Shown here: positions 12,062 through 24,029 of the stretch, one piece after another
Numbering within the stretch: the first letter of the stretch is position 1
How the letters are laid out: the number at the start of each line of letters is the position of its first letter
NCBI GenBank assembly: GCA_030063045.1
Contig: JAQSEB010000012.1
Location: forward strand, 496,001-560,000
Source of the DNA: Pratylenchus scribneri
Lineage: Eukaryota; Nematoda; Chromadorea; Rhabditida; Pratylenchidae
Reading direction: 5' to 3'
Length of the DNA stretch: 64,000 bases
Translations under genes and position numbers: made by a program
Notes under the pieces: generated by a model
Database searches by the model: none
What the model was told of the DNA's origin: nothing
The model's input: the letters and a program-made list of their open reading frames with translations, nothing else

Positions 12062-12102
12062 ACGAGCGTTGGGATGCCGCTTCGCGGCATCCCAACGCTC
12101 GT
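12062..12102. other. Perfect 19-bp inverted repeat with TTC loop
   Basis: Arms at 12062-12080 and 12084-12102 pair at all 19 positions around a 3-base loop; the loop-proximal part is GGGATGCCGC-TTC-GCGGCATCCC. It is far more GC-rich than its surroundings. It is best read as a Helitron 3' subterminal hairpin. It is followed by GTATAATTTTTATT. Confidence 0.8.
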
Positions 12103-12289
12103 ATAATTTTTATTGGAAAGGGAGACAAGAATATTAAATAATTTTTTTAATTTCAAAATCAATTAAAATGGATCGGGAATTTTAAATATTTTATTTTAAA
12201 ACATCTAATTTGAATATCTAATTATAGATATGATTTTAATTGAAAATTTATTAAATCTGATTAATAAATTATGTTAAAAAATTTATATG

Positions 12290-12437
12290 ATTTTAAATAA
12301 AATATAATAAAATTTATATGAGGGATAATTGCACGAAAACCCGACAGGGTCATCCACCTTTAAATCATCAATATCGATGAAAGATTCATGAATGAGCCGA
12401 GTATTGACCGCAACTTCATTGAATACCATCTTAATTA
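12290..12437 (-). other. Minus-strand exon-like island (third of three)
   Basis: The minus strand is open from 12437 to about 12290; the GC-richer core is 12316-12432. An ATG lies at 12429. The frame reads FNEVAVNTRLIHESF and then IDIDDLKVDDPVGFSC. Together with islands at 12541-12701 and 12716-12780 it forms a same-strand series, as expected for exons of one gene or the relics of one. No family is recognised. Confidence 0.4.
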
Positions 12438-12540
12438 TCATAATTATATTAATTAATATGACATAAATATTTTATAATAAGTGTATAAGAAATAAAAATT
12501 TATAAAAAAATATACAAAATTTTGAAACAATAAAAAAAGT

Positions 12541-12701
12541 TACGATGAAAGTGAATAATTAATGATGATAAAATAAATTAGAAATATAGAAAAGAATATT
12601 ATAGTAGATAGTCCGAAATACTTCATCGAGATCTCCGCGAAAAATTCGACCTTAATACCTTCAAGACAAATGAATTTTTTGATAACTTCAAGGTATACGA
12701 A
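12541..12701 (-). other. Minus-strand exon-like island (second of three)
   Basis: The minus strand is open for about 53 codons. The GC-rich part (12607-12701) reads YLEVIKKFICLEGIKVEFF followed by AEISMKYFGLST; the rest is hydrophobic and AT-rich. The plus strand of the core is also open, with AG and GTATAC borders at 12621-12701, so the strand rests on agreement with its neighbours. Function unknown. Confidence 0.35.
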
Positions 12702-12715
12702 TTAATTTAATAAAA

Positions 12716-12780
12716 TTAAAAAATAGAATGGAATCTTCCAGTGATGGTGCCGGTGATTAACGGCCTCGTTAAGTATAGCT
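12716..12780 (-). other. Minus-strand exon-like island (first of three)
   Basis: On the minus strand the acceptor-like CAATTTTTAG is followed by a frame reading LYLTRPLITGTITGRFHS before TAA. This acceptor is a better match to a nematode-type T-rich/AG site than any on the plus strand. Function unknown. Confidence 0.35.
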
Positions 12781-13204
12781 CTAAAAATTGAAAATTATAT
12801 AATTTAATAATTAATATAAATTTGCAAATTTAATTTGGCTTATAGAATAAAATAAAAATTATTTAACAAACAAAAAAAATTTGAATATCAAATTAAAAAA
12901 AAATTAAACATTTTAAACTCTAAAAAATAAAGGAATTATCCCCCGAAACGATATTAAATTAAATTAAAATTCATTTAAATATAAAAATTTATAAAATATT
13001 AAATCAAAAATTTTTAAAAAGGCAATATTAATTTTATATTAAATATACACACAAAAATAATAAAGATCGCATTGTAAAAATCAACAGAGAAATCACAAAT
13101 AAATATCTAATTTAAACGTATATGAATTAATTAGAATTAAATAAAAATTTATTTTTATATAAATCTATAAAATAAATATCTGGAGAACAATTTATTAAAA
13201 TTAG

Positions 13205-13279
13205 CTTATTGATCAACTGAGACAAGTCTTCGAAATTTTGCTAAAGTTCAATATTGGAAAAATTATTGCAATGCAATAG
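13205..13279 (+). pseudogene. Possible reverse-transcriptase fragment
   Basis: After an acceptor-like ATTAG, the plus frame reads LIDQLRQVFEILLKFNIGK and stops at TAG 13277-13279. The spacing of L--LR-VFE-L---N resembles the segment downstream of the catalytic box in Ty3/Gypsy reverse transcriptases (H--HL--VF--L---L). No catalytic residues or flanking domains are visible, so this is a weak call; an exon of an unrelated helical protein is the alternative. Confidence 0.25.
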
Positions 13280-15644
13280 AGGAATTCTGATATAATTAAT
13301 TAATAGAAAAAAAATAATTTTGAAAATACGAAATAGTTCTAATTAAAAAAAAATAATAGCACAATAATCTTGACATTCTGAATTGACTAATATATAACTT
13401 TATTATTGAAAATCAAAAACTTCTGATTAAATTTATAAACTTGTAAAATCCATTATATGTAGTATTTAATATACAAAAGCAAAACATGGAAAGGAAAGAA
13501 AAATAATTCCAAATGATGCGATGAAAAATTGCCAGAGTCATTTTGGAAATAAAAAATATTTTAAAGTTAAACGAAACTTTTTACAATATTTATAAATATC
13601 TAAATATTAAAATAAAATTTATCCATGCTGATGCAAATTCTTAAATAAATAAATATTTTATAATAATATAATTATTTTTTTTAATAACATAATATTAATT
13701 TTTTAAATTTTATTAATTTTGTTAAAATAATTTGAATCAAATTTTGAATTTGATTTAATATAACCAAAGAATTAAGCGGATTTGAAAAGCTTTTATTTTT
13801 TAAATAAAATTGCGATAATAAACAAAAATCTTTTTAATATCTACATTCATAATTTAAGAAACTAAGCATTCTAGAAATGATTATTTTTCATAAAAGATTT
13901 TTATTAAATAATAAATATATAATTTTAAAAAAATAAAAATGTTTAAAGGAGAAGTCAGTAAATAAAACATTCTTATTTATTAAATAAATAAATTTTAAAA
14001 ATTTTTTAAAAAATTTATGCTACCGTTGTACTGGCCTCAGCCATTAATGTTACTATTGCCTAAATTTACCAAAAATATTATTTTATAATTAATTAAATTT
14101 TTACAATAACAAAAAAGAATATAATAATGAAAGAAATTGGAAAAAATAAAATAATAATTCAAAATAGAAAAATTTTTATTATTATAAAATTAAACAAAAA
14201 ATTTTAAAATTTGAAAGATAATATCAAATTTACATAATTGAAAAACTTTTTGGCATAAAGAAAAATTCGAAATAAAACTGAAATTAAAAATATTATTTCT
14301 TTTATACAAAATTTAAAATAATTATTATATAATTGATTATTATAAAAAAAGAAAAATAAAAATTTAGTATAAAATTAGAAAACTTACAGAAAAATCAAAA
14401 TTTCTCCTTTAATACTTAAAAATAAATATTTAATTAAATTGGCATCATTGATGGAAATGTATTTCGATGGTATTGGGAATTACTTAAAAATGAAGAAAAA
14501 TGCTTTAATTGTTGAATTAAAATAAATATATTTAATGAATCACTATTGAAAAATATTATAATTGATACTTATTATACATATAAATTATATGCTTTATTAT
14601 TCTCGATTGCTATTATTGAACAAAATACAATGAATTAATTTCGAAATAATGTTTTATTATTGAAACCTATTTTATATCTTTTATAAATGAAAAATAATCA
14701 ATTAAAAAAATTTTTTATGGAACTATATCGCTAAGGTAATTTGTAAATTGAATTTGGCCAAATGGCAGACACTCCTACACTTAAATAAATTATAAAATAA
14801 TTTTTTAGTGCAAATTATTAGTATACATAAATCATTTTTTAAGAAAAATAAAATAAATGAATCAAATATTCCGCTCAATCAGTAAATTATAAAATAAAAA
14901 TAAGTAAATAGAATTGTTGTAAAATTGCTACTGGAAAGCGTAAAAACAAGTGGACCTTAGGAAAAAAATTTTCCTAAGAAAAAATATTTTATTCCTAAGT
15001 TATTTTAATTGAAAAAAAATTAAAATTATATTTTAAAAATTTTAACGATTAATCCATATTTTTAATATTTGTACATAATGTAAAAATCTAATGAAAATTA
15101 TATAAAATTCTATATCATTTAATTAATGTAAGAGCATATCAATTAATATTCAATTTGAAATCTCTGAGAGAGACAAATTTTGCACCATATTTTTAATAGA
15201 TATTAATCTTTAAAATTGTCATTTATCTTAAAAATTTTACTAGAAATATTTTGAAAATATTATTATTAAATATTATTCTTGAATGAAAAATAAGATACGG
15301 TAAAAATAAATTATTAAAAAAATAAAACTAAAAGTTTTAATAAGAATATTATTTTTATAGAGATTAATCATTTAATAAATTTTTGAAATATTATAATAAT
15401 TAAAAAAGATAAGTTATTGTGAAATAAATATTCACAAGAAAATATTTTTACAAATAAAATTTTAACTATAAATTAAAATTATTTAATTTACTTTTAAAAG
15501 ACTATTCAAAATTAGAAATTCTTCCTAATAATCTTATATTGTTTTGAAAAAGATTTAATAAAAAAATTATCACTAAAAAAGTTTTAATAAATTTAAATTA
15601 AAATTTATTATTAAATAATTTAAAAATTACAATAAAAAATAAAT

Positions 15645-15880
15645 TAAATATAGAAAAGTCTAAATATAGAAAAGTCTAAATATAGAAAAAAATAAAATAA
15701 ATATAAAATAAATATCTAGATATAAAATAAATATTCAGATATCAAATAATTGTCTAATTATAATTTATAAATATGTCAAAATATAAAATAAATATCTAAA
15801 TATATAATATATAATAAATATCTAAATATAAATATATAAAAAATATATAATAATATCTAAATATAGAATACAAGTATAAA
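15645..15880. repeat. Degenerate A/T tandem repeat
   Basis: TAAATATAGAAAAGTC occurs in tandem near 15650-15690, followed by many variants of AAATAAATATCTAAATAT up to about 15880. Boundaries are diffuse. Confidence 0.6.
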
Positions 15881-16595
15881 TATAATAGTGTTTTATGTTA
15901 TTTGATTTTGTTGTATACAATTTAAAAGGCCGAAACAACAAAAATTTTTCGGAAGCCAAAAATTTAAATATTTTTATAATGGATAATTAAAATAAAAAAG
16001 TGAATTTTCTGATGATATTTATTAATAAAAATAAATTGAATATCTAGTGAATATAATTGATGTATAAATAAAATAAAAAAATAGAAAAAAGATAAAGATT
16101 GATTTTATAATTTAATTTAAAATTATAAATTTAAAAAGACATCAATTTTATATATTTAAAAATTAAAATAAATTGCATTAAGTATTTTATTAAAATAAAA
16201 ATTAATAAAATTATATCTTTCAAACAGTGATAGAGAAATTTATTTAAAAATTTTGTAAAATTTTAAATTATTTATTAAAAATTTTATATAAAATTTTTTA
16301 AAAAAATTGGAATAAAGAATAATTACATCAATAAAATAAAAGATCTGAAAATACAAATGAATTTATCAAATTTAAAAAAAAACAAAAATATTTATTTGGA
16401 TGAGTATTATTCATAAAAAAATAAATTTATCTAAATAAAAATAACAGATGTTTGATAAAAAAAAGTTTTTATTTATTTTAAATTAGAATTATCAATATAT
16501 CATTGAATAAATTATAATTTATTTTCATTTTTTTAAATGTTATATTTATTTTATATTATATATAAGAAAAAAATTGAAAAGAAGTGTCCCTCAGC

Positions 16596-16598
16596 CTG
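16596..16598 (+). repeat. MITE target-site duplication, left
   Basis: CTG immediately before the left terminus, matched by CTG at 17565-17567 after the right terminus. Confidence 0.65.
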
Positions 16599-17564
16599 GG
16601 GCCTGGTTCATTTTCCGTCAGATCTGCGATAAGATTTCACGATATGATGGAAATCATATCCCCGGCGCTTGGTTCAATTAAATCGAATAAAAAAAAATAT
16701 GCGGCGCATGATTATGACGATCATATCGTCATAAAGTTGGTCCAATTAATCATTTTATCATATAAGCGATATGATCGTCGCATCAGAGTCTAAATCATTG
16801 GCCGCGTACGATTTATCATACAAAAAGTCATAAGCGCGGTCCAATTAATTTTTTTCTATAAATGATAACTCATCATATGATGACAATTCCCTTTATAAAA
16901 ATCATACGCAGACATATCCACTCCGAAGCGGATATATGCTCAAATCATATGTATTTAAAAATTCATAAAAAATTTAGAAAAATTTCTAAAATTATTCTGT
17001 AAAAAGTATTTTATAGAAAAGACTCTGCTCTATCTAATGAGCTAAAAATTGAGTAAAAGAACTAAATGCTTGATTTTATATGAATTTTCAAATAAAATGT
17101 TGCCTAATCGGTCCAAATAAATTTTATTTTCGTTTATATAAATTTTATAATTATTTTAAAAATATTTTTCACACACTATACTGAAATTTAACGAAATTTA
17201 ACTGAAAAATTTTTTTACTTCTTTTTCAAATATTTTTATATGAATCGATAGAGAAAAATTTTCTTATTAATGTGGTGAAAAAATTAAATTTTAAAATAAT
17301 AAAATAACAAAGTTATAATTATTTAAAATTAATTTAAATTAATTAAAAATTCGTCATATGATGCCAGCAAGGGAAAAATCATATCATATCGTCGAAAACT
17401 AATTGAACCAAACGATTTGTTGTACGATTGTATGATTATCATACGCAGCCATCGTATGACGATTTTAGAGACGATTTTACGATATGATTTTTTTTCACTA
17501 ATTGAACCGGGGATATGACAATCATATATCATATCACAGATCTGACGGAAATTGAACCAGGCCC
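16599..17564. mobile_element. 966-bp MITE, Harbinger-type, TSD CTG
   Basis: Termini are inverted copies: GGGCCTGGTTCA at 16599 and its complement ending at 17564. Pairing continues through CCGTCAGATCTG and further inside, giving imperfect inverted repeats well over 60 bases. The flanks carry the 3-base direct repeat CTG (16596-16598 and 17565-17567). A 3-base CWG duplication together with this TIR style fits PIF/Harbinger MITEs. The interior is packed with ATCATAT/ATATGAT words and a second GGTTCAATTA-type motif near each end. No transposase is encoded; the 69- and 67-codon frames at the two ends are mirror-image products of the inverted repeats. Confidence 0.75.
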
Positions 17565-17567
17565 CTG

Positions 17568-19284
17568 GAATATTACCGCCCCCGGCTTATATGCAGCGTC
17601 AGAATAAATGGCATCTACATTCTGTTTTACTTTTATGAAAAAAATTTAAGCCTATTTTAAAGAGAAATTTTTCCAAAATACCTATCAAATAAAAATGACA
17701 AAGGTACAAAGAATTATTGAATAAATTATATTAAATTAATAAATATTTAATTAATTTCAATAAAAAATTTCTTATGAAAACTTCAATAATTTTCGCAGAT
17801 AAAACATTAATCCAAATTTTGAGTCAGATATAAAAATGAGATGTATTACATTCATATAAAAACAAGCTGATAATTATTTAAAAAAATATTTTTAAATTTA
17901 TAAAACAAAAAGAAAAAAATAAATAAATTCTATTATTATATTAATTCAATTTAACCAATTAGGTAAAATTCATAAAATTAAATTTGATGTAATTTTATAT
18001 AAAAAATTTTTTATTTAAAAAATATTAAACAAAATTAAATGTTTTTTTTAATTAGATTGCTACCATTGGCTATTAGATGGATTCAGAAAATGTTGCGGAG
18101 ATTTGGATATTTTTTGATTTGTTCAACTAATTTTAAACCAATTTAAGTCTCATCATCCATTAATTATGAAACAAAAGATAACGGCTATAACCACTGTACT
18201 ATGTTATAATGCACAGGCCACCGAGAGGAGGCGGCGGTAAAAGGCCACAAATTTCTAAATAATAAATTTTAAATTTAAAATGAAAAAAATGTATAAATAA
18301 AATGAAAATTTCTCAAATTATTATATTGTGATTAAAAATTTGCATAAAGGGAATTCGAAATTAATAGAAAAAAATTTTTATAATTGAGGAAAAATCTCAG
18401 AAAATATTAAATAATTTTAAAAAGAAAAATTAAAGTAAATTTTCTTATGAATATTTTAAATTAATTATTTAATTTAAAAAAAATGAAGAAAAAATAAGAA
18501 AGGTGAAGTTTCTGGAAAAATTGGAATGATCGTCTATTTTGCATTTTAGTTATATAGAAATATGAAATCGAAATATTTTGTAATATAAAAAAATATTTTT
18601 ATTGAAATTTTTTAAAAATTAATTTATATATTTATATATGTTAAAATGACTTAATTTTGTTAAACTATTGTGAAAATTGGAAATATAATTTTTCCAAAAA
18701 AATTATATTATTTTATTAATTTATTTAATAACTGAAATTTTTCTTCAATATAAAATTATGAGGAAATTGATTAATTGAAACCTAAAAGGAGAGACCATTT
18801 GGAATAAGACGATTGAGGAATTCTTCCCTCTAAGTAAAATTTAATATAAATTAAAAAATAGTCCTGTTCGATGAGAAAAATAAAAAGAGGGCGAGATATT
18901 CTTTCTACCTATCCAATTTGGATGGATATTTGTTCATGGCCCTAATATCATTATTCTTGCCATACTAATTAAAAATTAAGAATATTCATTTTTCTTCTGT
19001 TTTATAGAACTGATATGCGAAAATTTTTTTTGATTATTAAGCCTTTAAAAAAATAAATAATATGATATATATATATGTGAAAAAAAATATTTTATCTGAA
19101 AAAAGAAAAATAATATTTAACTTAACAATTTGGGTAATTGTCAATAAGCAAACCATTATTTTAAAAATGATCAAGAGCTGAGATTCAACAAAAAAAAATT
19201 CTACATAATTTAAATTTTATTATAGTTATTCTTATTAATTGAAAATTTGTTCATTAATTAGTAAATAAATAAAATATAATCACA
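17568..19284. other. AT-rich background with short open islands
   Basis: A short GC-richer flank continues to about 17610. Islands: 18056-18115 (plus, DCYHWLLDGFRKCCGDLDIF), 18181-18238 (plus, AITTVLCYNAQATERRRR, with a donor-like GTAAAA after it) and two listed separately at 18791-18979. The rest is A/T low-complexity sequence. Confidence 0.45.
18791..18979 (+). other. Two adjacent exon-like islands
   Basis: 18791-18844 reads ETIWNKTIEEFFPLSKI before TAA. 18887-18979 is open for 30 codons and reads EGEIFFLPIQFGWIFVHGP followed by a hydrophobic IIILAILI before TAA. The two are in different frames with about 40 bases between them. The second could be a short membrane segment. No family is recognised. 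Confidence 0.3.
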
Positions 19285-20120
19285 AGATAATTCAAGGCCT
19301 TCTTTACTCCAAATATAATAGTAAAAATTCAAATAATTATAAAATTATAAAATATATAATTATTTCTTGATTAAAAACTATTAAATAAAAAAATTTAAAA
19401 TTATATCATTAAATTTATTTTTTTTAAATATATTACTAAAATAATAATAAGAGAAAATTGTTTAGAAATTTTTATTAATCCTTATATAATCTATATTATA
19501 ACACTATATAAAATGTTTATTTTTTTCCCTATTACACAATCATGAAGGCAACGACTCGGTGAAGTAATTTCTTATGAATTGCCGTTAATAAGGAAGTAGA
19601 AAGAAAATTGCATCAATTCTAAAATAAATTGACTATGGATAATTTCATGAAAAATATTTTAATATATTTTTATTTAAAAATGCTTAGCTATATCATTTTT
19701 TCAATGTCTGAAAACAAGAAATATTTAGAAGAAAAAAAATAAAATTTAAATATTAAAAATAAAGTTGAAAAAAAGGAAAATTATTAAAAAAATTAAAATG
19801 TATAATATATGCAGGCTAAAAATATATAGTAATTTGTAATATATTTAAAAAATATAATTTGTAATCATTTTGATAAAGTGTTTATTACTGCTTTTGAATG
19901 AGGATGGCAAATTTTGTATCGTGATAGTTATTTATGAAAGATTAGAGGCTAGAAATATGATTTTCAATATTTAATTCATTAAAATAATTAAGAAAAAATT
20001 GAGATAAAGAATTCAAGAAAACCAATATTAAATGAGCAAAGGAAAAAAAATATTTTCCATAAAATTTTACAATAATTGGCTTTCATTATTATGATAAATA
20101 AAAAGAAATTTGATTCTTCC
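19285..20120. repeat. 836-bp tandem duplication, copy 1
   Basis: Begins AGATAATTCAAGGCCTTC and is followed directly by a near-identical copy at 20121. Inside lies one GC-richer patch (about 19540-19610) with GAAGGCAACGACTCGGTGAAG. No gene is visible in the unit. Confidence 0.9.
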
Positions 20121-20948
20121 AGATAATTCAAGGCCTTCTTTACTCCAAATATAATAGTAAAAATTCAAATAATTATAAAATTATAAAATATATAATTATT
20201 TCTTGATTAAAAACTATTAAATAAAAAAATTTAAAATTATATCATTAAATTAATTTTTTTTAAATATATTACTAAAATAATAATAAGAGAAAATTGTTTA
20301 GAAATTTTTATTAATCCTTATATAATCTATATTATAACACTATATAAAATGTTTATTTTTTTCCCTATTACACAATCATGAAGGCAACGACTCGGTGAAG
20401 TAATTTCTTATGAATTGCCGTTAATAAGGAAGTAGAAAGAAAATTGCATCAATTCTAAAATAAATTGACTATGGATAATTTCATGAAAAATATTTTAATA
20501 TATTTTTATTTAAAAATGCTTAGCTATATCATTTTTTCAATGTCTGAAAACAAGAAATATTTAAAAATAAAATTTAAATATTAAAAATAAAGTTGAAAAA
20601 AAGGAAAATTATTAAAAAAATAAAAATGTATAATATATGCAGGCTAAAAATATATAGTAATTTGTAATATATTTAAAAAATATAATTTGTAATCATTTTG
20701 ATAAAGTGTTTATTACTGCTTTTGAATGAGGATGGCAAATTTTGTATCGTGATAGTTATTTATGAAAGATTAGAGGCTAGAAATATGATTTTCAATATTT
20801 AATTCATTAAAATAATTAAGAAAAAATTGAGATAAAGAATTCAAGAAAACCAATATTAAATGAGCAAAGGAAAAAAAATATTTTCCATAAAATTTTACAA
20901 TAATTGGCTTTCATTATTATGATAAATAAAAAGAAATTTGATTCTTCC
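20121..20948. repeat. 836-bp tandem duplication, copy 2
   Basis: Matches 19285-20120 throughout; it is 8 bases shorter because of a deletion in an A-rich run near 20560, with only a few substitutions. The near identity says the duplication is recent. Confidence 0.9.
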
Positions 20949-23724
20949 CTAAACAAAATTAATTTAATAAATAAATTAATTAATTTATTAAAATATTTAT
21001 AAGAAAATTTTAAAATTTCTTTATACAATTATATAATATAAATAATTATAAATGAATTGTCAAATTTCATGGAATGTATATTGAATGTATTAGAATAAAA
21101 ATATAACACGCTGATTTATTAATTGTCTTGAAAGAATTAAAATATTTAAAATGGATATCTTATGATGGATTTATTAAAAGTATTTCATATAACAAAAATT
21201 TAAAAAAAATATAATGATTAATACAAATAATCATATTTCTCCTTAATTATATTATTATTCATTTAAAAAACAGAAAGGAATTTACCATTAATTTATCAAT
21301 CAAATTTTCCTAAGAAATTATATTATAAGTTGTATTGGTAGAAATTTTATAAGAGTAAATAACATGATTTATAAAATGTATTTAAAAAATTCGATATAAT
21401 ATAAAAAATATTTAAAAATTTTTTATCGATAAATAATATTAAATCACAGTCCTTGTATGGAATCAAATTTCGTTGATTAATTGGTATATTAAAAAAGATG
21501 AATTTAAATGTATAATAACTTGGGCCAAAGCAATTCATGACGGTATCAAAATATATTATAATACTGCGAAGGCTATAATTTTACTAAAGCAAAAAATTAA
21601 TAAATTTAAATTTTTTTTGTCAATCGTTTTTCGTTGCAATTATAAAAATAAGTCAAATAAGTCAAGTTATTCAGGAATTATTATTTAAAAAAAGAAAAGA
21701 TTGAAAATTATTATTTTATGTGATATATTGATATTTGATCAAAAACTGAAAAAAATTTAAAAATGTGAAATTTTTGTAAATTCTAATGTCAGATCTAATT
21801 AAATAGATAAAAATTAAAATTTATTGATTCATTTGCTTTTATAAATAAATATTTTAGATATAATTACATTGCAATATAATTAAATTTTTGGCAAAATCCC
21901 TAGCCGAAAAAATGAGTGCTAAAATATTATTTAAATTTTCTACTGGAATTTTATTATGGGTTAAATCTTTATTTTACAGATTACTCCAAATGGCATCAAT
22001 AAATTTTCAACAATCTTTTGTAGACATAAATTGATATAAGTATAAAAATTTATTTATATTATTAGAAATGAACGTAGGAAGTGGAAATGAAAATATTATA
22101 TTAAAAAATTCTATTGGGAATGTTTTATAGATTTTATTTTAAATAAGTATTTTTAAAATAAATTATTAACAAAATTTTAAAATGAAATGACTGGAAATAT
22201 ATTATGATCAAGTTCGATTTATAAGATGAGAATATGGTCATGTTCTAAGAATTGAGTATATTTAATATAATATCTAAAAAAAGTATTTAAAAATAAATTA
22301 CAAAAAAATGAAAATATATGTATCTTAATATTTTTTTTTGAAATTTTTTATGTAACTTTTCGCATAGTAAGTAAAAATTTTAGAAATTTTATTAAAATTA
22401 TGACAATTTGATTAAAAAATAAAATATATCGAGAATGAGCGAGTAGCAATCGCGAAGCGACCGTTGTTGACACTAATCTCGTACCAAATAAATTTAATTA
22501 AATTAATTAATCAAAAACCCATGGAAAATTTTTTTGGAGAACAAACGAATATGAGTAGAAAAAGACAAAAAAGCATCTAGGATACGTTAGAATCATCAAA
22601 ATTCAACACAATATCAATTTAAATGCTAAATAAAATATTATTAGTAAAGCTTAATGGCAATATTTACAATAATTGAATACATTTATAAATGTTTATTTAT
22701 ATTAATGACGCCGAAATTATTGATTTTTTGATAACGATATAATTGGCTTTAAAATACTAAAAATTAATGCTATTTCTTAAGAAAATGAAAATTTAAAAAT
22801 AAAAAAATTTAAAAAATAGATTATTTTAAAATAAATATTTATTCGAAAAATTTTATAAATAAAAAAAAAATAAAATTTGTATTAAAATATTTTATTATTC
22901 ATCCTATGGGTCATAAACATATTTTATAATTTATAATAAAGCGAAAATTTATTTAATTTTATCTAATTATAAATTCCATTTTCTAAATTAAAAAAAAAAG
23001 AAAAAAATTTAATAAAAGAAGAAATAATTGATATAAAATTTATTATTTTAAATATATAAAAAAAGCTAATAAATGAAAAAGATAGAAAATTTATTATAAA
23101 ATAATTAGCGTGGGAAAATATTATTTTTAAAAAACTAAATTATAAAAATATCTTAGATTCGATAAAATTCAATAATCAAAATAAAAATTTTTTCAGATAA
23201 ACTTTTTTAATAATTTATAAAAAAGTGCCTAAAGAGGAAATTGATTAAAAGGATTGAATTATCCACTATTTATCGCACCACTCATTCTTTCAGATATTGA
23301 AATATTAAGGGTGGAATATAAACATATATAATTTGAATTTATAAATAGATGGAAATTAAGATAATAAATAAAAATAAAAAAAATATAATAATAACAAAAA
23401 ATAAATAAAATATAAGAACAATTTTAATTGTTTTAATTAATAAAATATAAATAATTATGAAATAAACGAATTATTTTAAAAGAATATATTTTATTTAAAA
23501 ATTTAATATGAATAGAAGGAAGAGCTTTTATTTAAAAATCATTTTTAGTTTTATTTGAAAATAAACTTAAATAAAGAATCCATCCGATTTAGTATTTAAT
23601 AATAGAAATTTTCAGAAGTTTTATTTTTAAACTGGATTGTAAAATTAAAAATATTAATTTTTAGAATATATCTTAGTTGCCATATTGAGACAGTATAAAA
23701 GTAGAAAATTGCTTTAGCCTTGGA
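20949..23724. other. AT-rich background with small islands
   Basis: Low-complexity A/T DNA. Two patches stand out: 21473-21688 (listed) and 22428-22495, where the plus strand is open (IENERVAIAKRPLLTLISYQI) around a CGCGAAGCG palindrome. Nothing else can be supported. Confidence 0.5.
21473..21688 (+). other. Exon-like open frame, 71 codons
   Basis: Open from TTG to TAA. The GC-richer part reads DEFKCIITWAKAIHDGIKIY; the C-terminal third is lysine/asparagine-rich as expected from AT-biased sequence. There is no ATG near the front. It may be an exon or chance. Function unknown. Confidence 0.3.
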
Positions 23725-24029
23725 TGAAGTAATTTCTTATGAATTGCCATTAATAATGATGTAGAAAGAAAATTGTAACAATTCTGAAATAAATTGACTA
23801 TGGAAATTCATGAAAAATATTTTAATATATTTTTATTTAAAATTTCTTAGCTTTATCATTTTTGCAATGTCTGAAAACAAGATATATTTAGAAAAAAAAA
23901 TAAAATTGAAATATGAAAAATTAAGTTGAAAAAAAAAGAAAATTATTAAAAAAATTAAAAATGTATAATATATTCAGGCTAAAAAATATATAACAATTTG
24001 CAATATATTTAAAAAATATAATTTTTAAG
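23725..24029. repeat. Diverged partial copy of the 836-bp unit
   Basis: Aligns with 19559-19860 and 20395-20695 from TGAAGTAATTTCTTATGAAT through ATGTCTGAAAACAAG to AGGCTAAAAA(T)ATATA, with scattered substitutions and indels. It lacks both ends of the unit, so this family is dispersed as well as tandemly duplicated. Confidence 0.8.

Larger units (their letters stand above)
10886..12102 (+). mobile_element. Candidate non-autonomous Helitron with minisatellite cargo
   Basis: Starts TCCTACATACTAAGCGAGCC, a diverged third copy of the 5' end seen at 9908 and 10667. About 1.2 kb downstream lies a perfect GC-rich hairpin (12062-12102), the structure Helitrons carry near their 3' end. Between them are an imperfect GC-rich hairpin (11098-11136), a 51-bp minisatellite and a roughly 31-bp minisatellite; internal tandem repeats are common in non-autonomous Helitrons. 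A canonical CTRR terminus is not seen: the hairpin is followed by CTCGTATAA. The 3' boundary is therefore inferred, and the first hairpin could be the end of a shorter element. Confidence 0.4.
12786..16598. other. AT-rich background with a few small islands
   Basis: Mostly low-complexity A/T DNA. Small patches: 13205-13279 (listed), about 13519-13650 (plus frame ending FIHADANS), 14030-14072 (minus frame AIVTLMAEASTT between acceptor-like TTTAG and donor-like GTAGC) and 14440-14515 (plus frame with NVFRWYWELLKNEEKCF). The segment 15645-15880 is a degenerate A/T tandem. No gene can be supported. Confidence 0.5.

Noticed and set aside
11146..12128. Long minus-strand frames of 143-170 codons
   Set aside because: They are translations of the 51-bp and approximately 31-bp minisatellites in overlapping frames, with the same short peptide repeated; there is no sign of a gene.
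16584..17532. Genes at the MITE ends (69 and 67 codons)
   Set aside because: The two frames are mirror-image products of the terminal inverted repeats.
22428..22495. Helitron hairpin around CGCGAAGCG
   Set aside because: Only the inner three to four bases pair; the outer arms do not.
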